Positions 54,547 through 64,000 of a stretch of 64,000 nucleotides of DNA are shown here, piece by piece. The notes under the pieces are model-generated. The model was not told the DNA's origin. It worked only from the letters and a program-made list of their open reading frames with translations, and ran no database searches. Source of the DNA: Schizochytrium sp. TIO01 (taxonomy: Eukaryota > Sar > Bigyra > Thraustochytrida > Thraustochytriidae). The stretch covers positions 3,036,337 to 3,100,336 of the forward strand of contig SMSO01000037.1 of NCBI GenBank assembly GCA_004764695.1. Direction: 5' to 3'. The translations under genes and the position numbers were made by a program. Positions within the stretch are counted from its first letter, which is position 1, and each line of letters opens with the position of its first letter.

Positions 54547-56113
54547 CTTTGTGCACCATAGAAAGAAAATAGAAAATAGAACTTCGAGGTCGCTACCGCG
54601 TTCTAGTCGTCAATCGAAGTGCGTGCGCCTTTCGGAGTTGCGAAGTAAACTTGAGATGTGATTATTATTCCTGAAAAAGCAAAACCTCGAAAACCTTAAG
54701 TAAAGAAAGAGAGCCAAAAGAGCCCGTTTCTCTTTGCAGAAGGTACCTAAAGATATCCAGTCAGTTCTTTCACATTACTTACTTACTGCCGTTCAGAGCG
54801 AATGGGACCTTTCAAGAGGAGACTCCCTTTCAGAGAGTTCCACCATCCGGAGCCTCCCTTGGATCTGCTCTTTCGTGTGGGAACGAGCGATGCTCAAAGG
54901 TCCCTGACAACTCTTCCTTTCCCGGAAACAGGATCGATCGATCCTTCGAAGAAAGCGAATGAATCTGTTTGGTTTTGCCTTCTTTTTTACTTTTAAAAAA
55001 AAAAAAGCGAAGCACAAATCCATCCAAAGTATCAACTTTTTCCCGAAATCTTCAAAGCCTTAGTTGGCCTGAAGATACCTGGTCGAGTGTGGCTTTTCAG
55101 ATTGCGGCTTTTATCAGAATCTGATCACATTTTGGTCTTGGATTGCTGGCGTTGTCAGCGCTTGAACTCAAGTTTTTATTGAGCTTTTGATGCGAATTGA
55201 GGCCAACAAACTTGAGCTAAACGATGCACAATGGAAGCCGCTTATAAAACTCAGATTATGCATTCACTTGGTAAAGTTAGAAACCCATTTGAGTGTCTCT
55301 ATGGGCCGGGTCACCTGTGCTTTTGTAGCACCAAGGTTAGTCTGCTGTCTGTCTCTAACCATGAATTATTTGTAGATCATCATCACACATTAGATAATAT
55401 AAAGCTTTCTTTCACAATAATCTTCAAGTAACGTATATGGAAAGTATTCTTGCTAAGAGCTAACAAAAGGACAGGATCGTGCATCGTTGTTAACCATGGC
55501 AATACTTTAGGCTCAAAGTTGCAAGTAAAAACGCGTCGGAGCCGCGGTCTTCAATTGTATTTGATCGCGTCGCGTCGATGAACGTTGGAAGATTGCCGAT
55601 GCAATGCTATGTTCGCAGAAACTGAAAGGGTTTTCACTTAATTTTCTATTCTCTTTAGAAGGAAAGAAATTATGTTTTTTAATTTATATTTTTTTAACCT
55701 TCAACACCATGATTGCCAGTTAGTAGGTACTTAATAAGATCCCGACTTGATACTTGCAAACGTATGCCTAAGTATATTCGGCACATACCTCGCTTCGCAG
55801 CAAATAGATAAAGGCGCAGCTCTAGAAACAGAGCATGCTTAAACATATTTCTATCTCAGATTTCCAGAGACCGCATTCTTGAACCCCAATTTATGATGGG
55901 AAAACAAGTTGCACCGGTGTTCGATTGTTTTTTTTTAAAGTTAATTATTATGATGATGAGCATGATGAAAGCAATCAAAAAAGCAAAATGAGATGATGTT
56001 AGCCTGTTCTATCGCTGCAGATTTCTCAGTTGTACACATTATCCACGCGACCCAAGTTTTCAATGCAGTTAGTTTGACACTTCTAACAACAGTCTCAGAC
56101 AGCACCTACGCCA

Positions 56114-56272
56114 GAATTGAATTAAATTGAATTGAATTGAATTGAATTGAATTGAATTGAATTGAATTGAATTGAATTGAATTGAATTGAATTGAATTGA
56201 ATTGAATTGAATTGAATTGAATTGAATTGAATTGAATTGAATTGAATTGAATTGAATTGAATTGAATTGAAT
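56114..56272. repeat. (AATTG)n pentanucleotide array, about 158 bp
   Basis: About 31 units, nearly perfect after the first two. Followed 33 bp later by an A homopolymer (~56305-56326). The minus-strand frame of Phe-Asn-Ser-Ile-Gln repeats is an artefact. Confidence 0.96.
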
Positions 56273-59099
56273 GGCTTTGTGTTTTTAAGCACCGTCATAA
56301 AATTAAAAAAAAAAAAAAAAAAAAAACAGAGAAACTTCGGCATTTTACTTTCGGAGTAGAGGCTCAAGAGTGACAGGCTCGCGTATGCTGGTTCATCAAA
56401 GGAGAACTACAACAATTAGGCGATATAGCTGCTAAGAGAAAGAGCATAGAACTACTTAGTCGCAAATGTTGTGTCTGTCATACCTCAGAGCAATCGAGGA
56501 TTGCGCGAGTCGCATCTATGCGTAAAAGTTCGCCATCATTGGGAATGCAATCACGCTCGAAGCGATATTCATGTGCCGCATACATAGATAGTCCTTTGGG
56601 AAGGTCATTCATCTCCGTTCTGCGAACAAAAGGAGAAAACAGTTTGGCACTTATGGAGGGTGCGGTCATACAAGTTGCGACGACATTCATGGCAGTCCTG
56701 CTTCTTCATTTCGGATGAATAATTATGTAGAAGTTACTTTCCCTCATTCCCGCACCTTCATGAAGTCAGATTTGCCCTTCCATGTAGCAACAATACTTCG
56801 AAATGCTTAAATGCTTGTCGTACCAGAAATAACATCGTCATTATGAAAGGTATCGTCAACGGAGAGGCGAGTGCTTTGAATTGTCAAACAAGTTGCAAAG
56901 CCAGATATATCAGACACTGCATTCTTTGAAATATGCTTTCTTAAGTCTTGTGGTTTGTCTCGCTCGCTTCACAACCCATTGTGTGTGGTTGGCTCATTTG
57001 CAGATTTTAGTCGCTTCTCTCGGGCATGTAGGTAGGTACACTGAAGCATGCGCAGCTGAGACCTTGAATGCATAATTCGGAAGCAACTTGCTAAAATCCA
57101 AGCACGTGCCGATTGCTGTTGTTGCTCAGTTTATGCAAATATATGTACCCACAATGCGTTCTTCTCTCCGCTACCTGCATGAACTACTACATCGGCTGGC
57201 ACGGGAGGTTGGCTTTACGCCATCATATTTGTACGCAAAGTTTTCTATTTCGTTTGAAGAAAAACATGGCGTTTTCTAATTCTTACAGGATTGTGAATTC
57301 TGCTTTACAGCGCTGCTATTCCGCCTCTATATGATGGCGTCCTCTCCTGTGCACACCTGGAAGCTCCTGATCTCAGCCTCCACACCTCAAACCTTATTTG
57401 TGGCAATTCTTATGGTGACAATTTACATTATATAGCTAGAAGGGGTCCGCGGATTCGCAGATTCCGCTACTTCATCATGCAAATCAGAGCTGATCCAGTC
57501 CTGGTAGGTTAGCTCTACAGAGCTGCAGAAAGCAATGGCCACATATAGTTGTACGCAAGCACCAGGCAATTGCACCGAAGTCAGAGCAGCTTTAAGTGCC
57601 CAGGTGCCAGGTTTCCATGGCCTGTGTTGCTTTTCCAACCCAAGCAGTGCAAAGCTAAGTGTACGCTCAGCCCGCCGAGGTGTAAACCCTGGCATTTTCA
57701 GTAGCCAAGCACGGTCGATGCGAAGAATTGCAGCTTGTTGAAGCACCGATTGATGACAGCATTGATTCATGCTTCATGCATGCTTCATATTGCTGCACTA
57801 CGTACCTTCACCAGCCAGCAGATAGAATATAGAATTAAGAACCGCAAACAAGTTGGTCATTTTCACGTGCCGATCCTTTTTTGCTCTCGCTAAGTCCTAG
57901 CTACCCACTGATATCTATTAGGAGTAAGCAGAAAAAAGAAAAGAAAAAAAAAACTTTTGCGCGCGCAATACCTGGCGTGGGACAGCATGCGCGCGCGTGG
58001 AACAGCCCCTTGACTCTTGTTTTCATTGGTAGGTAGGCAGAGCAATTCTAGAGCCTGCCCTTCTTCGACAAACGCAGAGTCGTTCAGCCAGGGATTACGG
58101 AGGCCCGCCATCCATCTACCGAAAGGCTCCATCGACGTTCTCAATCTAAGCTATTGAGTTCATGGAATCAGAGTTTGGAAAACTTGGGTCGCCCGTCTCT
58201 GGTTTTTATTTTTTAATAATTTATTTTTGTAACTAAGAATTTTAAAAAAATCATCGGAAGGATCATAGTAATTTCCTGAAAGAAAAGAGACAACCAAACA
58301 AAAAAAAGGGGGAAAAGGAAGAATGTCAAGTAGGCCTCTATACCTACTGGTTTAAGGGAACACTGTGTCGTGTTTAGAAGTCATGGCAGATCAGAGAGGC
58401 CCCAAGGTGCACGATCTGTGTGATCTTCGAGTACACCGCGTGCGCTGAGCACGTAATTAATTTGTTAGCTCAAGCCTGCTCATCACATTTTAATCTACAT
58501 CTCCCGAGATTCGCGATGTTGCCCAGTCATTCTGATCTCGTTTATTTTGTTTGTATTTTACAATTCGATTTTGTTTAATATTTTATGAAAAAAAAAACTT
58601 TTAAAAAGAAACTTGATATCATCTACGATTCAGGGTACCCGCAGTGCTACTGCTCCCCGTAGCTGGCCTCTAAGCGTGCATTTCAAAGATCACTAGGACT
58701 AGAAATCCTCTTCATCCTCCATCGAACTCTATGTCGTGTCCCAGGTTCGCTGCCTGCGAATCGCGGTTTGAGGCCGGGCCTTCTCGCACTATGTTTCTGT
58801 GATGTGGTATGCATCTTGACAGGCATTCTTTCCCACCCACCATCCAATATTTCCTCAATCATTTCTGCTGCTGCGCTCGATCTTTCAAGAGTTCAACTTG
58901 AACTCATTTGTCCTATTTCCAAAGTTACCTTCGTTCTTCTTCCTTTCTTTCCAGCTTGTCAAACTCGATCGCTCAAGTCTTTGACCCACGGGTCCCCCCT
59001 CTCGCCCGCAGCAAACCCCGCATCTCCTTCCTGAAAGAGAACCCGCGCCGTGAAAACTCCGACGGCCCTTTCACCGAAGTCTTTTCCGTCTGTTTGCTC

Positions 59100-59152
59100 T
59101 GCCTTCCTGCCTTCCTGCCTTCCTGCCTTTCTGTCTGTCTGTCTGTCTGTTT
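59100..59152. repeat. (CCTTCCTG)n/(TCTG)n tract
   Basis: Pyrimidine-rich CTGCCTTC units passing into TCTG units. Confidence 0.9.
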
Positions 59153-59367
59153 GTGATGTCGCTATTGCAAGCCTGTCGCAGAACAAGTAGCTGCAGCATC
59201 ATCCATAACCACCGTGGTTCTGAGGGGTTGGCCGCCGAGCCATACTCTTACTGCCGCTCTCACTTTGAAACTTAATTAAAAGTTAAACTTAAACTCCAAC
59301 TTGAAGTCTTCACTTGCATCTTCAACCTGAAGTTCAAGCTCCAGCTCAACTCCAAGTCCTCGTCTTC

Positions 59368-59396
59368 AAAGTTAAAGTTAAAGTTAAAGTTAAAGT
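59368..59396. repeat. (AGTTAA)n hexanucleotide repeat
   Basis: About five AAAGTT units, preceded by a degenerate CTTCAA/CTCCAA-like region from ~59270. Confidence 0.85.
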
Positions 59397-59764
59397 CGAG
59401 AGATTCTGATTGATTTCATACTGCTGTACTCATGGAAGGAGCTTCGAAGCTGTCTCTAGTTGCTTTAAGTTATCTATCTATCCATCTCCGTCGTCACGAT
59501 TTCACGTGCCAGGTTTATAGAAAACGAGCGACCAGACTCGCAGACGTACGGATCCAGCAAGACACGGAGCGCCGCCGCGTTTGCTTGGGAAACGAACGAA
59601 CGTTATGCTCTGCTTGGCAAGCTTGCTGGCAGAGGAACTCGGCGCCTGCCACCGGAGAGGCTGATCGAACGGCCCTTGGAGGACTTCGCAGGCGCACGAA
59701 AGTGATTGAATGATAGAGGGCACGTGCACACCCATCCAGCTAACTAGCTGAGCTGTCTATCTAT

Positions 59765-59845
59765 TACATATATACATATATATATATGTATGTGTATATA
59801 TGTATGTGTATATATGTATGTATGTATGTTTATATGTATGTATGC
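59765..59845. repeat. TA/TATG microsatellite
   Basis: Alternating TATA and GTATG units; frames across it encode Tyr-Met-Cys-Val repeats only. Confidence 0.9.
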
Positions 59846-60740
59846 AGGCGATCGTTGGAGTTCATCGATGATCACTTTAGTTTTCTTATTTCCTTCTTGC
59901 CGCACTTTGACAGCGCACCTTCGGCCGCCATTTATTTGTCTATTTATCTATTTAATTATCTCTGGCCATTTTAGCTGATGATAGCAGTACGCTTGCGTGG
60001 CCAACGAATGGCAATGACGAATAATGCCATGGCAGGATATCTCTGTTTTCTAAAAGTCCTGCTGCGAGTTCGTCTCGACTTCATTTCTTATGCTCTCAAT
60101 GAATAAAATCGAGAGATGGGCTTTTTAGCTCTTTTCAAGACAGACTCGCACGACGCGGCCAAAGACATGCATTAATCCACGAGAGTCCTTTGCTTTGGTT
60201 TTCTTTGCTTAGCTTCAAGAAAGTAAGCAAGTAAGCACGTTAGAAAGAAAGAAGGTTTATGGCGCGTGCTGCAGCTTCAAGCAGACCGTTCGATAGGTTT
60301 GTTTGTCTTCTTCTCCATCCTGGAATGATCTAAATTACTGCGACGCGTGCTCTCTCTTCGTCCAACTGCTCCGTTAATGGCCGGGAATATTTACAATCTT
60401 CGTAACAGTCCTCATATGTGCAGCGATGTGATGGCTTGATGAAAGGAGATCGTCCAAGTTGGACTTCGTTCTGCAATACAAAATAGTCATCGTTCATTTG
60501 TTCGTTGCTGCGTCTGTTCAGAGTGCCCTAATAGGCCCAATTTCGAGTGCCGAGCATCCGAAAAGGCCTAACTGCTCTGGCCGCGCTTTCTTCAGACCTC
60601 CTGTCAGCACTCGAAAGAAGGCGGGATCTCTCAACGGTTGGCGACGGCGAAGAACGATGGAGCCATACTTACTTCGATTGAGCCAACGAGAGAACATCGC
60701 ATTTCGGATGTCGTTTGTTTGCTCTTGAAAGGGTCGATCG

Positions 60741-60783
60741 GTTGGTCTGTTGGTCTGTTGGTTGGTTGGTTGGTTGGTTGGTT
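60741..60783. repeat. (GGTT)n microsatellite
   Basis: About ten GTTG/GGTC units. Confidence 0.9.
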
Positions 60784-61708
60784 AATATCCATTCGCAAAG
60801 AGAATGGAGTGAATGAACTTATATTCAGAATGCCTTCGTAGATGAGGCGGCAAACTTCGTGGCAGATAAAAGAGAAGAAGAAGAAGAAGAGAGCTCAGGG
60901 CCACGGTATACTTCTTTTTTTATGGTTTAATTTTTATTTTTTAATTACATTCTTTCCTTTTTTAGAATAAGCTCTTTTCCAGTGTCTATCTATCTATCTA
61001 TCCATCTCGTGCTTTTCCCAACTGAGAATACTGAGAAAGAAAGTGAGAGGGGAGAGATTGAAGAGCGACACCTCCTCGTGCTTCATAGCGCTTACTAGTA
61101 AGAGTGAATGAAGTTCCAGAAGACTGCGGGAAAGTGGAAAGTGAGAGGGATAAAAAGTGAGTGAGTGAAAGTAAAACTTGAAACACAAAGAGGAACTTTG
61201 AAGAGGGAAGCTTTTGGCTACCTATTGTTAACTCTACGGATCAGGGGCTGCTGTGGCGACTACCTTCCTACAACCTACCTACCTCTCTATCTATATACCG
61301 ATGATGTGCGCAACGAAAGTAGTACCAACGAAATAAAACTAAGCGAAACTACATAAAACTAAATAGAGGAATGAATTGAGCGACGAGGAATGAACAAATC
61401 ATGGTACCTGGTCGCTCATTCCCTGTGAAAACCTGCCGCTTGCTGGCAAGTGGGTGGATGGCCGTGACTTTGATAGGTTTAGAGCGTCATGTGCGTTGGC
61501 CAAAAATCCAAAAGAAGTCGTGGCTTCCGCAGAGCTGAACAGCTATCTCCAAAACATCGCTAACTCCTTTCGATGGTCTAAACTGTAGACAAGATTGTGG
61601 CTTCGTAACAGTCGCATGCATATCATGGTTAACCGCGATACACGCCTCGTGGCAGTTCCTGCGCGTGCCCATAACTATTGGCAGCCTAATTGTGATCCAT
61701 ATCCGGCA

Positions 61709-61818
61709 TCATTCACTCATTCACTCATCCATTCATTCATTCAATCAATCAATCAAACAATCAAACAATCAAACAATCAATCAATGAATGAATCAATGAA
61801 TCAATGAATCAATCATTT
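61709..61818. repeat. ATTC/AATC/AAACAATC compound repeat
   Basis: Passes from ATTCATTC to AATCAATC to CAATCAAA and AATGAATC units, about 110 bp in all. Confidence 0.9.
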
Positions 61819-63012
61819 ATTAGCATGCGGTTGAACGGAATTCGTTGTCCGATGATGACGAGCGAGATCGACTGCAGCGACCAACGCACCTAAATCGCGC
61901 AATTAAAACTCGTAGCAACGTCGGTAAATCTGAGCGATCTTTAGATTCCTGGCTTTGATCGCCTCAAATCTTCGCCTCTTCAACGCTCTGCTCCTCTACT
62001 GACTATAACTGCTGCAAGTTCCGCCAGCCGAGCTCTTTCTTTTGTAGTCTCCGCTGCCTCCCTCCATCAAGTCCATTTTCGAGGTGCCGTTAAACTCCAT
62101 CGCAGTGCTTTCCATTTCGCACGGCACAGCCACTTCGATCCCTCCAAGTCTCAGCAGTGCTTGCTTACTTACGCGTGGATGGCTGGAATCAACAACAACA
62201 ACGTAGTTCTCGCAGACCAAATTGTACCCGAATGACCCGGAGCAGCAAACTTGAGCTCTTCAACTGCCAAGATCTCTTGATCGTCGAGCTTTATGACGAA
62301 TCGTCGATGCGCTTGGAGTGAATGATTTCGCAGAGGCACTTGAGCTCCTGCCAAAGCGAAACCTGGGATGACTCAGGAGCTAGCTGCCAAGCAGATGAAC
62401 AAACAATAAGAACAAACAAACAATAAAGATAAACAGACTGCTAAACATGTTCGCGTGCCATTGATTGAACGATGCAATGGGGGAAACTAAGAGCGTGCAG
62501 TCGCTAGCTAGGCCTATGCCACTTCTAGAGGGGTTGAACTTAACAGCGAGGACCTGTTAATCAAGTCCCTCAAGTAATAGAATTCGCTGTTTACTGTTAC
62601 TTCTATTTTCTTTTTCTTCTGTTTTGGTGAATTTTTTTTTCTTTTCTTTTTTTTCTAATTTACCAATTTTAAGTACTAGTAAGGAAATAACTAAATAACT
62701 AAATAGCTAAATAAATGAAAGAATAAAAATAAGAAACTAGAAAACACTTGAGGACAAAGAATCGAGGAAAGAAGGAACGTACCTTCTTGAAACCTTCCGC
62801 GGTATCGCTCTTCATAGAAAAGCGTCAACGCACCACTCCATATTCAGGTGCTCAGCAGTCGCCTCACTTTAAAGCCCTCCGCAAAACCACTTTTGCACTC
62901 AACGTGGAGGCCAAAAGTGGTGAAATCAGGAAGTCAAGTCCCTTCGACCTCCTATTCGCTCACTCATCGACTACAATGTGCTAGCAACTAACTAGCTATC
63001 CACCTATATAAG

Positions 63013-63071
63013 CAGAAAGAAGAAAGAAGAAAGAAGAAAGAAGAAAGAAGAAAGAAGAAAGCAGAAAGAAG
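63013..63071. repeat. (GAAAGAA)n 7-bp repeat
   Basis: About eight units of a heptanucleotide, ending with a one-base variant (GCAGAAAG) that also appears at the start. Confidence 0.9.
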
Positions 63072-64000
63072 GTGGATGGGAAAGCCGCCTTTCTATTCAT
63101 TTATGCTCTCTGTTCCTGCCATGCACAAAGACTTTGGCCTGAGAGCCATCATTTCTCCCAGCGAGACGGCGTAAACAATCAACTAAGACCTAACTCTTCA
63201 GGACCCTAATCCTTCGAAAGCGCGAGTTTGCATGAAGAGAGAGAGAACGCACGCATTGCTTTTCAAGATTCTATAAGTGCCGGAGCTCCTCATCAACGCA
63301 GCAGGTAAGCTAGCAGTAGCTAGAAGGTACTTAGGACACACTTCAACTGGTACTACTACCCAGCTATCTATAGTAGTAGTCTTTAGGTTCTGGGTAAGAG
63401 TAACCATTTATATATATATAGTTTGATCTGCTTAAGAACCGCTTTGCGAAGGTCCCTCTTCACCTCTCACTTTAGAAAAGCCATCGAATCCTAAAAAGCA
63501 CAACCGGGACGCCTCAAGAACATAGCGCACTGCAACTTACTAAAGCACTTTGACAGACACGCCAGCAGCTACAACCATTATCAGCTCATCCCTCCATCAA
63601 CTAATCAATCAATCGATTAGAGACGAAGTTTGGAGCTTCGATGTCTTCAAACCACAGAACTACTTTCCAACGTATGTACGTATCAATCGAGTTGGAATAC
63701 AAAAAAATAATAAACCTAAAAATAAAATAGAGAATTGATTTTTAGTTTATAAATAGGTACTTCTTAACAGTTGAATCGGTTGTGACTATGAAGCTAGGCT
63801 ATGCTGTGGGTATGGAATGGCCTATTGATGAGGCTACCCAGGACTTGTTTTGCAGCTGTTGCTCTTTGCAAAACTAACCATCATCGCCACTTTAGTATTT
63901 TGAATATTATTTTAACTTATTTATTATTTCCCATTAGAGTGAAAAGTTAAAAATGCGACAACGTCAAATGAGATCGTTTACTGTTCATTCGTCGTCATGA

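Larger units (their letters stand above)
53340..64000. other. Gene-poor, repeat-rich right end (10.7 kb)
   Basis: No protein family recognised. Contains a ~67-bp degenerate tandem repeat (53493-53690) and many microsatellites listed separately. Short open frames at 54238-54546 (+, hydrophobic start) and 57423-57770 (-) remain unassigned. Composition alternates between very AT-rich patches and moderate-GC stretches. Confidence 0.5.

Noticed and set aside
56122-56367. Frame of Phe-Asn-Ser-Ile-Gln repeats
   Set aside because: Translation of the (AATTG)n array plus poly-A.

Overview
The window looks like nuclear DNA from a unicellular eukaryote. Genes are widely spaced, mostly single-exon, on both strands, and use the standard code with ATG starts. 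One gene (a FolD-type enzyme) carries a clear GT-AG spliceosomal intron. Coding DNA is visibly richer in G+C than the AT-rich, microsatellite-laden DNA between genes. A PurK-PurE-PurC fusion, a flagellar-type repeat protein and large intron-free genes fit a heterotrophic stramenopile such as a thraustochytrid. That placement is an inference with modest confidence; no rRNA or other diagnostic marker is present.

Layout. 1-1.6 kb: no firm gene, one possible tiny secreted peptide. 1.6-2.7 kb: alpha/beta hydrolase (+). 3.2-7.5 kb: an APC13-like anaphase-promoting-complex subunit (+), convergent with a C-terminal-motor kinesin-14 (-). 8.6-9.9 kb: a microtubule-associated (SAXO/Mn-like) repeat protein fused to the substrate-binding half of an Hsp70 (-). 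11.1-15.1 kb: a disordered Q/S-rich protein (-), divergent from an acylaminoacyl peptidase (+). 16.6-18.2 kb: two-exon methylenetetrahydrofolate dehydrogenase/cyclohydrolase (+). 18.2-26.9 kb: gene-poor and repeat-rich. 26.9-28.0 kb: HAD-type phosphatase ending in a CaaX box (+). 28.9-31.7 kb: trifunctional purine enzyme (-). 33.7-34.6 kb: VIT/CCC1 iron/manganese transporter (-). 36.9-40.1 kb: PH-FHA adaptor (+) convergent with a probable mitochondrial site-2-type protease (-). 41.2-44.4 kb: a cysteine-desulfurase-like enzyme fused to a TtcA-type tRNA thiolase (+). 51.2-53.3 kb: a shorter paralogue of it, without the TtcA half and with a single-base frameshift. 53.4-64 kb: no gene recognised, many microsatellites.

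Most genes are housekeeping and not functionally clustered. Two links stand out. The purine enzyme joins consecutive steps of IMP synthesis, and the folate enzyme makes the one-carbon donor that the same pathway uses. The two desulfurase-like genes are duplicates about 7 kb apart, only one of which carries the thiolase. The most unusual items are the desulfurase-TtcA fusion, the microtubule-repeat/Hsp70-SBD fusion and the prenylation signal on the HAD phosphatase. No rRNA, tRNA, CRISPR array or intact transposon was recognised by eye.
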